A DNA stretch of 64,000 nucleotides from CADEDH01 sp965263455 (GTDB taxonomy: Bacteria; Actinomycetota; Acidimicrobiia; Acidimicrobiales; SZUA-35): NCBI GenBank assembly GCA_965263455.1, contig CBDHHN010000004.1, positions 1,922,001 to 1,986,000 of the forward strand, in the 5' to 3' direction. Positions 1 through 9,396 of the stretch are shown here, piece after piece. A model generated the notes under the pieces. The model saw only the letters and a program-made list of their open reading frames with translations. It did no database searches and was not told the DNA's origin. The translations under genes and the position numbers were made by a program. Numbering within the stretch: position 1 is the first letter of the stretch; each line of letters begins with the position of its first letter.

Positions 1-1
1 G

Positions 2-1585
2 TCGGAGCAGGCCGGGGCCCACTTCGAGCGGGAGATCACCGACGTGGCCTCCTCGGTCGACTACGAGCGCTTCGAGCAGCAACGGTTCAACGACCTGCTC
101 AACCGGGCCTGGGACGAAGGGACCGAGAGCGCGGAGCGGGTGGTGTTCGACGTCCTGGCCCTCCTCAGCGCCGTCGCCACCTCGATCGCCCTGGTCGTCG
201 TCCTGGTCTCGGTCATGCCGGTGGTGTTGCCGGCGCTGGTCCTCATCACCGTTCCCTTCGTGCTGGCGGCCCGGGCCTCGGCCGCCCTCGCCTTCCGGGC
301 CGACACCGACCTCACCGCCAACGACCGTCTCCGTTTCCAACTGCTCGAGGTGCTGACCGGGGCCAAGGAGGGCCAGGAGGTGCGGATCTTCGGCCTCCGC
401 CGCCCCCTCCTCGACCGGTGGGAGCACCTGTACGTGCGGCGCCTCGACCGCATTCGCCGCACCGCCGGCCGCCGGGTCGTCCTCAACGGCGCGGCATCGC
501 TGGCCGGCTCGACCCTGTCGGCCATCGTGTTGATCGTGGTGGTCGACGCCGCCACCACCGGCCGGATCGAGCTGGCCGACGGTGCCGTCGGGGTGGTGGC
601 CCTGCAGCAGGTCGTGGCCAGGCTCCGGACGATGGCGGGAGCCCTCGGGTCGCTTCGGGAGTCGGCCCTGTTTCTCGAGGACTTCGAGGAGTTCCGCACC
701 ACGGCGCCCGATCAGTCCGCCGACAACGGCACCCGAGCGACGGCCCTCGACACCGGGTCCGGGCCCCGAGCCGAGATCCCGACGGCCGCCGGCGGGGAGA
801 ACGAACCGATCCCCCTCCCGGCCCCGGCGTCGTTCCGGTTCGAGCAGGTGTCGTTCCGGTACCCGGGCACCGAACCCCTGGTGCTCGACCAGGTCGACCT
901 GGAGATCGGCTCGGGCGAGATCGTGGCCCTGGTCGGCCTCAGTGGGAGCGGGAAGTCGACCCTGGCCAAGCTGGCGGTCGGCCTGTACCGGCCGACGACG
1001 GGCCGTATCACCTGGGACGGTGTCGACGTGGCCGACATCGACCGCGCCGTGTACTGGCGGTCGCTGTCTGCGGTGTTCCAGAACTACGCCGAGTACGGGC
1101 TGACGGCCCGGGAGAACGTGGCCCTGGGGGATCACCACCGCCTCCACGACGTGGCCGCCGTGGCCGAGGCGGCGCGCCGGGCCGGGGTGGCCGAAACGAT
1201 CGAGGCACTCCCCGGCGGCTACGAGACGCTCCTGAACCGTTCGTTCGACGAGGGCACGACCCTGTCCAAGGGCGAGTGGCAGCGGTTGGCGGTGGCCCGG
1301 GCCTTCTTCCGGGACGATGCGCCGGTGCTCCTGCTCGACGAGCCGGCCTCGGCCCTCGATCCCCTGGCCGAGCAGGAACTGAACCGGCGCCTCCTCGACC
1401 TGTGCCGGGGCCGTTCGGTCCTGCTCATCTCCCACCGCTTCTCCACCGTCCGGACCGCTCACCGCATCTGCGTGCTCGACGGCGGCCGGGTGGCCGAGTT
1501 GGGCACCCATGCCGACCTTCTCGCCGCGGGCGGCGTCTACGCCCAGCTCTACCGGACCCAGGCCGCCGCCTACCTCGACGACTGA
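2..1585 (+). CDS. ABC exporter, fused membrane and ATPase domains, 5' truncated by window edge
   Basis: The reading frame is open from base 2, so the gene starts outside the window; 527 residues are visible. The first ~240 visible residues hold hydrophobic segments typical of an ABC exporter membrane domain. A hydrophilic linker follows, then a nucleotide-binding domain with Walker A GLSGSGKST (near residue 312), Q-loop FQNY, a signature LSKGEWQR (near 420), Walker B VLLLDEPAS (near 441) and H-loop ISHR (near 476). It should act as a half-transporter dimer in the cytoplasmic membrane. The signature LSKGEWQR departs from the usual LSGGQ but keeps the LSxG core. The substrate cannot be read from the sequence. 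Confidence 0.9.
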   Translation, partial: SEQAGAHFEREITDVASSVDYERFEQQRFNDLLNRAWDEGTESAERVVFDVLALLSAVATSIALVVVLVSVMPVVLPALVLITVPFVLAARASAALAFRADTDLTANDRLRFQLLEVLTGAKEGQEVRIFGLRRPLLDRWEHLYVRRLDRIRRTAGRRVVLNGAASLAGSTLSAIVLIVVVDAATTGRIELADGAVGVVALQQVVARLRTMAGALGSLRESALFLEDFEEFRTTAPDQSADNGTRATALDTGSGPRAEIPTAAGGENEPIPLPAPASFRFEQVSFRYPGTEPLVLDQVDLEIGSGEIVALVGLSGSGKSTLAKLAVGLYRPTTGRITWDGVDVADIDRAVYWRSLSAVFQNYAEYGLTARENVALGDHHRLHDVAAVAEAARRAGVAETIEALPGGYETLLNRSFDEGTTLSKGEWQRLAVARAFFRDDAPVLLLDEPASALDPLAEQELNRRLLDLCRGRSVLLISHRFSTVRTAHRICVLDGGRVAELGTHADLLAAGGVYAQLYRTQAAAYLDD

Positions 1586-1629
1586 ACGACTTCTGTCGTC
1601 CCCGGGTCGGTGGTGCCACACTGGTCGCC

Positions 1630-2001
1630 ATGGGGCGGAGCTGGCGGCATCGACCGAAGGTGACCATGACGATCGGGGCCCTGACGGTGACGGCGGCCCT
1701 GGCCGCTGCGCTGTGGCTCGCCGTCGGCCGGTGGCCCGTCGCCTGGTGGTTGGTGGCGGCCACCATCGTCACCTTCGCCTGCTACGCCTGGGACAAGGCC
1801 CGGGCCGGGAGCGGTGACGGCTTCCGGATACCCGAGGCCACCCTCCAGGTGTTGACCCTGGCCGGGGGGACGGTGGGGGCCCTCGCCGGTCAGCGGCTCC
1901 TGCGCCACAAGACGTCGAAGCGCCCGTTCCAGCTCCTGTTCCGGGCCATCGTGGCCGTTCAGGTCGTGGCCGTCGTCTCGTTGGTGGCGGTCGGGCGATG
2001 A
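1630..2001 (+). CDS. DUF1294 family small membrane protein
   Basis: This 123-residue protein has two N-terminal membrane segments (about 12-50) and one near the C-terminus. Between them lie the hallmarks of the DUF1294 family: YAWDKARAG, RIPEATLQ and RLLRHKTSK. The ATG was chosen because the family's usual N-terminus starts just ahead of the first membrane helix. Its stop overlaps the next start (ATGA at 1998-2001), so the two genes are probably translationally coupled. The molecular function of DUF1294 is unknown. Confidence 0.85.
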   Translation: MGRSWRHRPKVTMTIGALTVTAALAAALWLAVGRWPVAWWLVAATIVTFACYAWDKARAGSGDGFRIPEATLQVLTLAGGTVGALAGQRLLRHKTSKRPFQLLFRAIVAVQVVAVVSLVAVGR

Positions 2002-2381
2002 CGGCGGGCGCCGACTCCGTGCTGCTGGCGGCATCGTTGCGGTCCTGGCCCGAGGGCATCGACTGCGACTGGATCGTCGTCGACCACGGTCGCCACCAGG
2101 CCGCACTGTCGGCCCTGTTGCGGTTCCTGACCGCTCCGCCCCCGATCCCGGGACCGGTGCGTCACGGTGGACGGGTCGACACTCGGCGGCTCGATCCCGA
2201 CTCGCGCTGGACCGGCGTCGACCTGTGGGTGGTGGCCGACGGGCCCGACCGGATCCGCATCGACTGCGAACCCGAGCACCGGATCGCGGGCGGCGACGGG
2301 CGACCCGGCCTGGCCCGGCCGTGGCGCAGCTTCCGTCGCTCGGCGACCACGACGCTCGACCGCCGCCGAGGGAGCCACTGA
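1998..2381 (+). CDS. Hypothetical protein co-translated with the DUF1294 gene
   Basis: This 127-residue soluble protein is not recognised. It starts with an ATG that overlaps the stop of the DUF1294 gene by four bases, which supports it as a real second cistron. The middle part, VDLWVVADGPDRIRID, resembles a beta-hairpin, and the C-terminus is Arg-rich. No signal peptide or membrane segment is visible. A strong hairpin follows its stop. Confidence 0.6.
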   Translation: MTAGADSVLLAASLRSWPEGIDCDWIVVDHGRHQAALSALLRFLTAPPPIPGPVRHGGRVDTRRLDPDSRWTGVDLWVVADGPDRIRIDCEPEHRIAGGDGRPGLARPWRSFRRSATTTLDRRRGSH

Positions 2382-2419
2382 CCACGGGCCGCGCTCCCGC
2401 ACCCGACCCCGAACGCGAA

Positions 2420-2452
2420 ACGCTCCGGGGCCCGATCGGGCGCCCGGAGCGT
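2420..2452. terminator. Hairpin between convergent genes
   Basis: A perfect 10-bp stem (ACGCTCCGGG paired with CCCGGAGCGT) encloses a 13-base loop between two convergent genes. There is no T-tract, as is common in high-GC actinobacteria, so it may serve both strands. Confidence 0.6.
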
Positions 2453-2477
2453 CGGTGGTCGGGGACCGGGGGAACGG

Positions 2478-2816
2478 TCAGGCGTAGACGGACTCCTTGC
2501 CCAGTTCCTTGACCAGCAGGTAGTAGAACACCGGCCGCATCTTGTTGCGGCGGCTCCGGCCGATCTTGTCGACGGCGGCGGCGATGGCGTCGTCCAACTC
2601 GGGACCGTTCTCGCACCCGAGCTTCTTGACCATGAAGTTCTTCTTGATCGTCTCCAGCTCGCTCTTCTGACCGGCGGCGACCAGGGCCGAGTCCCGTCGA
2701 TAGAGAGACGGACCGAGAGACTTGGCGATCGCTTCGAGCAGTTCGCGATCAACCTTGATCTTCTGCTCCTCCATCTGTTCGACGCACTTGTCGACCACAC
2801 CTTCGAACTTGCTCAC
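2478..2816 (-). CDS. DUF2853 family protein
   Basis: This 112-residue protein matches the DUF2853 pattern across its length: an N-terminal SKFEGVVDK helix, a central SLGPSLYRRDSALVA block, then KKNFMVKKLG and a C-terminal RRNKMRPVFYYLL. GTG at 2816 is chosen because GGGAGC lies 5-10 bases upstream; the longer in-frame ATG version adds 23 residues with no family similarity. It is small, soluble and probably alpha-helical. Function unknown. Confidence 0.85.
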   Translation of the reverse strand: MSKFEGVVDKCVEQMEEQKIKVDRELLEAIAKSLGPSLYRRDSALVAAGQKSELETIKKNFMVKKLGCENGPELDDAIAAAVDKIGRSRRNKMRPVFYYLLVKELGKESVYA

Positions 2817-3063
2817 ACTGCTCCCTTTCTCGTTGGGCCTGTACAGGACGCACGACGCCCGCTGAGAGTCGCGTCGCAGGTGCAAGAGTTGCCTGATCCG
2901 GAGGCTGGTGCAACGATCCCCACCCGGCCGACGTCAGATCGACACGTCTCGACTCACGGCCGACGTCCCTCGACCGCGGTGTCGTCGAAACCGGCCGGTC
3001 ACGAAGCCGCAAGTTGTGGTCAAGGTTGACCTTCTAGTGTCCGCCCCACAAGGAGGGTGACCC

Positions 3064-5097
3064 ATGGAGGCAGAGGCACTGGTCAACGGGGTGATGGCGG
3101 GCGTGGCCCTGCTGTTCCTGGCATCGATGTCGGCGCTGTTGTTCAAGCGGCTCCGGTTCCCGTACACCGTCGGGCTGGTCCTGCTCGGCGTCCTGCTGGC
3201 CCTGGGCGGCGGCGGCATCCCCGGCATCGGAGCGTCGATCCAGTCCTTCGAACTCGGGCCGGAACTGATCCTGTTCGTCTTCATTCCGGTGCTGATCTTC
3301 GAGTCGGCGTTCAACACCGAGGTCCATCTCCTGCTCCGCAACATCGTGCCCTCTCTCGGCCTGGCCGTACCCGGGTTGCTGCTGTCGATCCTCATCATCG
3401 GGCTCGGGGCCAACCTGCTGATCGGGATGACCCTGGGGGCGGCCCTGGTCCTGGGGACGTTGCTCTCGGCCACCGACCCGGTGGCCGTCATCGCCCTGTT
3501 CAAGGAGGTGGGCGCCCCCAAGCGGCTCACGGTCCTGGTCGAGGGGGAGAGCCTGCTGAACGACGCCACCGCCATCGTGGTCTTCCAGATCGTCACCGGG
3601 GTCGTGGTGACCGGGGTGCTCGACGGGGCCACCATCACCGGCGGCCTGGCCGACTTCGTCGTCGTGTTCTTCGGCGGGCTGGTGGTGGGTCTCGGGTTCG
3701 GTTATCTGCTGGCCCGGTCCATCACCGCCATCGGCGACGAACCCCTGGTCCAGATCGCCCTCACCGCTGTCGTGGCCTACGGCGCCTTCATCGTGTCGGA
3801 GCACTTCCTCCACACCTCGGGGGTCATGGCGGTCCTGGGGGCCGGTCTGGTCATCGGCTACTTCGGCGACGCCCTCTACAGCCACACCGTCAAGGAGCAC
3901 CTGGAGGTGTTCTGGGAGAACGTGGCCTTCATCGCCAACAGCTTCATCTTCCTGATGCTCGGGTTGTCGGTGCGCACCTTCCTGACCAACGTGGCCTCCA
4001 ACCCCCGGGGCCTGTTGGTGCCGTGCCTCATCGTGATCGCGCTGGCCCTGGCGGCCCGGGCCCTGTCGATCCTGTTGATCGTGAACGGGGTCAACCGCAT
4101 CCCGGGCCAGCGTCCGGTCAGCCGCGCCTACCAGACGGTGATGTGGTGGGGAGGCCTCCGAGGAGCGGTCGCCGTTGCCTTGGCGCTGAGCCTGCCCCCC
4201 ACCTTCCCCTTCCGCTGGCAGATCATCGACATCACCTTCGCCCTGATCCTGTTCACCCTCCTGGTGAACGGTACGACCATGGCCTGGCTCCTCGGTCGGC
4301 TCGGACTCGACCGGCCGGCCCCCGTGCTCGACTACGTGGCCGCCTTCGGGGAGGTGCGGTCGAAGCGGGCCGCCCTCGACCGGTTGGACGAGAGCCGGTG
4401 GCCCGACGGCGCCGACCCGGCGGCGGCGGAGCGGGTCCGGACCGAGATCGAGGCCGAACTGACCGAGGCCGAGACCAGGCTGAGCACCTCCCGCCAGGCG
4501 ATGGGCGACGGCCCCGAGGTGGCCCGCCAGTTGATGTGGATGCGGGCCCTGGCCATCGAGGACGACGTCTACCGCCAGCGTTTCCACGACGGCGTCCTCG
4601 GCTTGTCCAGCCTGCGGGAGCTGGAGTGGGATCTCCGCCGCGATGCCCAGGCCGCCCTCGACGGCTCGGAGCACCCTCCGTCGTCGCTCCCGGCACGGCT
4701 CCGGGCCGACGGTTGGGAGCGACGGCTGCGTTCGCGGTCGATCCTGCCCCGCTCGCTGCGCAACCGGCAGCTGTCGTCGACCTACGCCGAGGTCTCGGCC
4801 CGGCTGGCGGCGGCCCGGCGGGTCCTGGACGAGACCGACCTCATCGGCGAGTTCTGCGGCCGGACCGCCGACGACGACCTCGACGCCCTCCACGCCTTCT
4901 ACCGGGCCCGGCGAGACGAGGCCGAGGAGCAGCTGACACTCCTGGAGGGCAACGTCGAGCGCCAGAGCCGCGACCTGAAGGAACGGATCCTGATCCGGGC
5001 TGCACGGGCCGACGAGGCGTCGGCCCACCGGGAGCACGGCGTGTCGATCGACCGGCTCCCGGCCCGGGTGGTGGAGCGGATGGAGGGGTTGCGCTGA
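3064..5097 (+). CDS. CPA1-type Na+/H+ (cation/proton) antiporter
   Basis: The 677-residue protein has about 12 membrane helices in the first ~410 residues, followed by a ~265-residue charged cytoplasmic domain. The family signatures are present: ATDPVAV (136-142) and GESLLNDATAIV (from about 161), which carry the acidic residues of the ion path. It exchanges protons for monovalent cations at the inner membrane. AAGGAGGGTGACCC directly precedes the ATG. A -10-like TAGTGT lies at 3035-3040, giving a short leader. The stop overlaps the ATG of the next gene, so the antiporter and the PstS-like protein are probably made together. Confidence 0.9.
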   Translation: MEAEALVNGVMAGVALLFLASMSALLFKRLRFPYTVGLVLLGVLLALGGGGIPGIGASIQSFELGPELILFVFIPVLIFESAFNTEVHLLLRNIVPSLGLAVPGLLLSILIIGLGANLLIGMTLGAALVLGTLLSATDPVAVIALFKEVGAPKRLTVLVEGESLLNDATAIVVFQIVTGVVVTGVLDGATITGGLADFVVVFFGGLVVGLGFGYLLARSITAIGDEPLVQIALTAVVAYGAFIVSEHFLHTSGVMAVLGAGLVIGYFGDALYSHTVKEHLEVFWENVAFIANSFIFLMLGLSVRTFLTNVASNPRGLLVPCLIVIALALAARALSILLIVNGVNRIPGQRPVSRAYQTVMWWGGLRGAVAVALALSLPPTFPFRWQIIDITFALILFTLLVNGTTMAWLLGRLGLDRPAPVLDYVAAFGEVRSKRAALDRLDESRWPDGADPAAAERVRTEIEAELTEAETRLSTSRQAMGDGPEVARQLMWMRALAIEDDVYRQRFHDGVLGLSSLRELEWDLRRDAQAALDGSEHPPSSLPARLRADGWERRLRSRSILPRSLRNRQLSSTYAEVSARLAAARRVLDETDLIGEFCGRTADDDLDALHAFYRARRDEAEEQLTLLEGNVERQSRDLKERILIRAARADEASAHREHGVSIDRLPARVVERMEGLR

Positions 5098-6161
5098 TGG
5101 CGTCCGAAGGGTGGGGCCGCTACGTGGAGCGGTGGTTCGGTCCGGCCGTGTTGGTGGCCTTCGCCGCCGCCATGGCCCTCGGGCTCCAGGCCCAGTTCGG
5201 TTCGGAGGTCGAGTTGGAGGGTGCCGGGGCGAGCTTCCCGGCCCCCATCTACTCCCGCTGGATCGCCCAGTACGAACGGGAGCATGAGGTCGCCATCCAC
5301 TACGACGCCATCGGGTCCGGGGGTGGGATCGACGAGATCACCGACCGCCACGTCCACTTCGGCGCGTCCGACGCCCTGCTCAACGACGAGGAACGCGGCG
5401 ACCTCCCGGCCCCCCTGCTGGAGATCCCCACCGTGCTCGGGCCGGTGGTCGTCGCCTACAACCTGCCCGGCCTCGACGGGGAGGTGACCCTGGACGGCGC
5501 CACGCTGTCGGCCATCTACCTGGGGGAGATCACCCGCTGGGACGATCCCACCCTCCAGGCCCTCAACCCCGACCTCGACCTGCCCGCCACCGACATCCGG
5601 GTCACCCACCGGGACGACTCCTCGGGCACGAGCTTCATCTTCACCGACTACCTCTCGTCGGCCAATCAGGACTGGCGCCTCTCCGTGGGCACCTCGAAAT
5701 CGCCCGACTGGCCGGTGGGCCGGGGCGGCCGGGGCAACGACGGCGTGGCCCAGCAGGTCCTGGTCCGGGCCGGAGGGATCGGCTACATCGAGTTGGCCTA
5801 CGCCGAGAACGCCGGGCTCGAGGTCGCGACCCTGGTCAACCGGAGCGGGGCCGCCGTCCGGCCCACGGTGGCCGCGGTCCAGGAGGCGGAGGAGAGCACG
5901 CCGCTGGCCGGTGAGCGCAAGGTGTCGATCGTGAACGCACCGGGGGCCGGGGCCTACCCCATTGCCGGGTTCACCTACCTCCTGGTCTACGAGGACCTGA
6001 CCTACCTGGACGACGACGAGGCGTCCGAGGCCCTGGTCGACTTCCTCGACTGGGCCCTGACCGAGGGCCAGGCCGAGGCCGAGGACCTCGGCTACACCCC
6101 GCTCCCGACGGCGGTGGCCGCCGACGCTCGGGCCCAGGTGGCGGCCATTACCACCGGCTGA
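5097..6161 (+). CDS. PstS-like phosphate-binding protein, membrane-anchored
   Basis: The 354-residue protein shows the PstS pattern: GAGASFPAPIYSRW near residue 42, YDAIGSGGGI, the HFGASDALL segment and HRDDSSGTSFIFTDYL. These residues bind phosphate in PstS proteins. The N-terminus carries an uncleaved-looking membrane helix (about 14-32) and no lipobox. It overlaps the upstream antiporter gene by one base. No pstC, pstA or pstB follows, so it is an orphan receptor here and may serve a transporter encoded elsewhere or act as a sensor. Confidence 0.85.
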   Translation: MASEGWGRYVERWFGPAVLVAFAAAMALGLQAQFGSEVELEGAGASFPAPIYSRWIAQYEREHEVAIHYDAIGSGGGIDEITDRHVHFGASDALLNDEERGDLPAPLLEIPTVLGPVVVAYNLPGLDGEVTLDGATLSAIYLGEITRWDDPTLQALNPDLDLPATDIRVTHRDDSSGTSFIFTDYLSSANQDWRLSVGTSKSPDWPVGRGGRGNDGVAQQVLVRAGGIGYIELAYAENAGLEVATLVNRSGAAVRPTVAAVQEAEESTPLAGERKVSIVNAPGAGAYPIAGFTYLLVYEDLTYLDDDEASEALVDFLDWALTEGQAEAEDLGYTPLPTAVAADARAQVAAITTG

Positions 6162-6193
6162 CCGGCATCGGACCGACGTCGGGGGCCGAGGCC

Positions 6194-6403
6194 TCAGATG
6201 GGTCGCATGGTGCCGGCCTCTTCGGTGTCGATGTCGTCGGTCGGCTCCAGGTCGGCCAGGACCCGATCGATGTCGGCCTCGGGATCGGCGGCCAGGGCGG
6301 CTCGGGCCTCGGCGACCAGGGCCCGGGCTCGAGGCGGGCCGTAGAGTCCGCCCCAGATCTGCTCCTGCCGGTCGAGCCGGGCCTCGTGTGCGCCTCCGGT
6401 CAT
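6194..6403 (-). CDS. Small acidic hypothetical protein
   Basis: The 69-residue product is not recognised. It is hydrophilic, with an Ala/Arg-rich middle and an acidic end (ADPEADIDRVLADLEP). AGGGAGC lies upstream of both ATG 6403 and an in-frame GTG at 6409. It is convergent with the PstS-like gene, 32 bases away. Confidence 0.55.
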   Translation of the reverse strand: MTGGAHEARLDRQEQIWGGLYGPPRARALVAEARAALAADPEADIDRVLADLEPTDDIDTEEAGTMRPI

Positions 6404-6531
6404 GTCCACCGCTCCCTTCGTGGCCCGACCGTGGTGACGGGCGGGTCTCCGGACCCTAGACGTGGACGGGACAGACGAATAGGGCCCTTGGTCCCTGGCG
6501 AGGCCCGGGCCGGTTCCACGAACGTTGTCGG

Positions 6532-7605
6532 GTGCCTCCATCGATGACTCCCGCCTCCGAGACGGTTGCCAGTTCCCCCTCGTCCCCCGCCACCGCACCC
6601 GAAGCCCCGACCGGGCTCCGGTCGGTGCTCGACGTGATTCCCGACCACTGCTACCGGCGGTCGACCGCACGCGGGCTGGGCCTGGTGGCCCGGGATCTGC
6701 TGGTGTACGGGTTGGCGGTGTGGGGTCTGGTGTCGACCGACAACCCCCTGCTGCTGGTCCCCTTGTGGCTGGTGGCCGGCCTGGCGGTGTCGGGCCTGTT
6801 CGTCCTGGGCCACGACGCGGCCCACGACGCGCTGTTCGACCGGCGGGACGTCAACCGGGTGGTGGCGACGATCACCATGCTGCCCTCGCTCCACGCGGTC
6901 GAGCTGTGGCGGTTCGGCCACAACCGGGTCCACCACGGCCACACCCTGCGGGAGGGGATGGACTTCGTGTGGCATCCGCTCACGGTTGAGCAGTACGGGA
7001 GCCTCGGCCCGCTGGGACGGCTGCGCCACCGGTTGGAGTGGGGCCCGTTCGGGGCCGGGGCCTACTACCTGCGCGAGGTGTGGTGGAACAAGATGGTGCG
7101 CTTCCGGCCGCCGACCCGATGGGCCCGGATCGCCCGTCGGGATCAGGGCCTGGTCGCCGCCTTCGCCCTCGTGACCCTGTTGACCTGCGTGGCGGTGGCC
7201 GGGCCCCTCGGCGGCCTGTGGCTGTGGACCAAGGCCGTGGTCGTTCCGTTCCTGCTCTTCTGCCAGACGATCGGCTGGGTGGTCCACGTGCACCACATCG
7301 CCCCCGACATCCGCTGGTGGCGACGTCACGACTGGAACCGGTTCCGGGGCCAGGTCGAGGGGACGACCGTGCTGTGGGGCCCGCCCGGATGGGACCTGTT
7401 CTTCCACTGGATCATGGTCCATCTCCCCCACCACGTCGACATGCGTATCCCCTGCTACCGGCTTCCCGAAGCGGCCCGGGCCATCGCCGCCGCCTTCCCC
7501 GACGAGGTCGACGAGCGGCCGATCCGGGTCGGCGACTACCTGCGGGCCACGGCGGCCTGCAAGCTGTACGACTTCGACCAGGGACGCTGGCGGGGCTACC
7601 CCTGA
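6532..7605 (+). CDS. Membrane fatty acid desaturase family protein
   Basis: The 357-residue membrane protein has the histidine boxes of the fatty acid desaturase/hydroxylase family: HDAAH (94-98), HNRVHH (130-135) and HLPHHVD (297-303), with a further VHVHH before the last. These bind the di-iron centre that inserts double bonds (or hydroxyls) into acyl chains at the membrane. Hydrophobic pairs lie near residues 48-90 and 205-250. GTG 6532 was kept; ATG at 6544 is an equally good start. Substrate and regiochemistry cannot be told. Confidence 0.85.
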   Translation: MPPSMTPASETVASSPSSPATAPEAPTGLRSVLDVIPDHCYRRSTARGLGLVARDLLVYGLAVWGLVSTDNPLLLVPLWLVAGLAVSGLFVLGHDAAHDALFDRRDVNRVVATITMLPSLHAVELWRFGHNRVHHGHTLREGMDFVWHPLTVEQYGSLGPLGRLRHRLEWGPFGAGAYYLREVWWNKMVRFRPPTRWARIARRDQGLVAAFALVTLLTCVAVAGPLGGLWLWTKAVVVPFLLFCQTIGWVVHVHHIAPDIRWWRRHDWNRFRGQVEGTTVLWGPPGWDLFFHWIMVHLPHHVDMRIPCYRLPEAARAIAAAFPDEVDERPIRVGDYLRATAACKLYDFDQGRWRGYP

Positions 7606-7655
7606 GGGGCCCGGGCCTCGGGCCCGGACCGATCGGGATTCGGGAGCGGGGTGAC

Positions 7656-7661
7656 TAGGTT
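7656..7661 (+). promoter_or_regulatory. -10-like TAGGTT, probable leaderless promoter
   Basis: TAGGTT ends exactly 6 bases before GTG 7668, which would place the transcript start at or next to the start codon. There is no Shine-Dalgarno site in between. No clear -35 is visible. Confidence 0.45.
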
Positions 7662-7667
7662 GGCCCG

Positions 7668-8690
7668 GTGGCAGCGCGGACGGTCGGTTTTCGGATCCGG
7701 GAGTGGGTCGACCCCTCTCGGACCAGGTGGGACGGCGGTGGGGCCCGGCCCCTGCTCTCCGGTGTGTGGTACCCGGCCGCCGATGGCGCCGAGCCGACCG
7801 AGCGCCTGCTCGGGCCGCCCGATCGCCCCCACTTCCGGGCCGGTTCGGTGGCGGTCAACGCCGGCCTGCTACCGGTTCAGGGCGAGGAGGCCCGGCCGCT
7901 GGTGGTGCTGTCGCACGGAACCGGGGGCGCGGCCGAACAGCTCGGGTGGCTGGCGACGACCCTGGCCGCAGCCGGCTTCGTGGTGGTGGCCCCCAACCAT
8001 CACGGCAACACCGCCGTCGAGCCCTACACCGCCCACGGTTTCCTCCACTTCTGGGAACGGACCCGAGACCTGAGCGTCGCCATCGACCGGCTCCTGGACG
8101 ATGAGGTCTTCGGGCCCGCCATCGACCCGGGCCGTATCGGGGCGGCCGGCTTCTCCCTCGGTGGGACCACGGTCCTCTCGGTGGCCGGGGCGCGGGCCGA
8201 CATCTCGGCCCTGGTGGCGGCCACCCTCGCCGGGCCGACCGACCCGGCGGAGCTCGTTCCTCCCGAGTTCACCGACACCGACGCCTTCCTCGACGTGTTC
8301 CGTCGGTTGCCCGACGAGGCGGCCGTCGCCAACGCCTCCCATCGCGACGATCGGGTCCGGGCCGTGTACGCCATCGCTCCGGCCATCGGCGCCGCCTTCG
8401 CACCGGCCGGTCTGGCACCGGTCACGGTCCCGGGCCACGTGGTTGTGGGCACCGGCGACGAACTGGCTCCCCCCGACGACAACGCCCGGCACTACGCCGA
8501 GCACGTGGGAGACGCCGATCTCACCGTGCTCGACGATGTCGGTCATTACACGTTCCTGGCGGAACCGACCGAGGCCGGCGCCGAGGACCTGCCCCTGTTC
8601 TGTGTCGACGCCCCGTCGGTCGACCGTCGCCAGATCCACCGGACGGTGGCCGACGACGCCCGCGGGTTCTTCCGCCGCCACCTGGCCTAG
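7668..8690 (+). CDS. Alpha/beta hydrolase (PAF-acetylhydrolase/dienelactone-hydrolase-like)
   Basis: The 340-residue soluble protein has the alpha/beta hydrolase pattern. VVLSHGTGG (near 79-87) forms the oxyanion loop, GFSLGG (161-166) holds the nucleophile Ser163, and VLDDVGHYTF near the C-terminus supplies the likely catalytic His. The N-terminal SGVWYPA motif is typical of the group related to platelet-activating-factor acetylhydrolase. It should hydrolyse an ester or thioester; the substrate is unknown. GTG 7668 is supported by the TAGGTT hexamer 6 bases upstream. Confidence 0.8.
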   Translation: MAARTVGFRIREWVDPSRTRWDGGGARPLLSGVWYPAADGAEPTERLLGPPDRPHFRAGSVAVNAGLLPVQGEEARPLVVLSHGTGGAAEQLGWLATTLAAAGFVVVAPNHHGNTAVEPYTAHGFLHFWERTRDLSVAIDRLLDDEVFGPAIDPGRIGAAGFSLGGTTVLSVAGARADISALVAATLAGPTDPAELVPPEFTDTDAFLDVFRRLPDEAAVANASHRDDRVRAVYAIAPAIGAAFAPAGLAPVTVPGHVVVGTGDELAPPDDNARHYAEHVGDADLTVLDDVGHYTFLAEPTEAGAEDLPLFCVDAPSVDRRQIHRTVADDARGFFRRHLA

Positions 8691-8709
8691 CGGCAGCGCC
8701 CGGCCCGAC

Positions 8710-9156
8710 TCAGACGGTTGCCGTGGCCCTCGTCCCGGGGCGGATCAGGGCCATGAGGCGACTGCGGTTGCGCCACAGGTGCGACAGGGCGAGGAGAATG
8801 GCGACGAACCCGGTGAGGGTGTGGAGCGTGGTCCAGGCCCCGCTGTCGGACCACTCGAGCCAGAGGGGGAAGCCCGACAGGATGCAGACCGTGGTGACGG
8901 CCAGGAACACGGCGTTGAACCGGGCCAGCCGCCATTCGGGGTGATCCTGGCGGCGACGGTAGGCGCTGACGATCCACCGCCAGTTGCCGGCCAGGTGAAC
9001 GCCGATCACCGGGATCAGGACTATCCCGATCCAGGAGTGGAGGCTGTAGTCGGGTCCCTCCCTCGTGGCGAATTCGGCGATGAAGCCGACCAGCAGTCCG
9101 GTGTCGAGCGCGATCCGGGTGGCGCGTCGGCGAAGTATCGCCATGAGCATGGTCAT
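8710..9156 (-). CDS. DUF4405-like / cytochrome b561-like membrane protein
   Basis: The 148-residue protein has four hydrophobic segments and histidines placed as in the DUF4405 group (SLHSWIGIVL, GVHLAGNWRW, TLHTLTGF, LSHLWRNR). In related b561-type proteins such histidines bind haem. ATG 9156 is preferred because AGGAC precedes it and the longer frame adds a non-hydrophobic Arg-rich stretch. It is convergent with the hydrolase gene. A role in membrane electron transfer is an inference. Confidence 0.65.
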   Translation of the reverse strand: MTMLMAILRRRATRIALDTGLLVGFIAEFATREGPDYSLHSWIGIVLIPVIGVHLAGNWRWIVSAYRRRQDHPEWRLARFNAVFLAVTTVCILSGFPLWLEWSDSGAWTTLHTLTGFVAILLALSHLWRNRSRLMALIRPGTRATATV

Positions 9157-9396
9157 CGGGTGTCCTGTTCGTACTCGGTCCGCCCGGCCCGCCGACCGGA
9201 CCCCTGCCAGTAGACAGGAACGGAGGCGCAAGGCCAAGGTCGGGAGGTGACGATCACTGGTCAAACCCGGACACGTCGCTCCAGCCGGCCGATCAGGGCG
9301 CCCAGGTGCTCCGGCACGTGCCTGAACCAGACCGTGGGCGCCGCCCCCAGACCGCTATGGGGGCTGAACCGGATTCCCCAGCCGAGCCGGCGTTCC

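Noticed and set aside
3034..5037. A 667-codon open frame on the minus strand
   Set aside because: It is the antisense shadow of the Na+/H+ antiporter gene; its composition is the usual Gly/Gln/His/Asp-rich shadow pattern.
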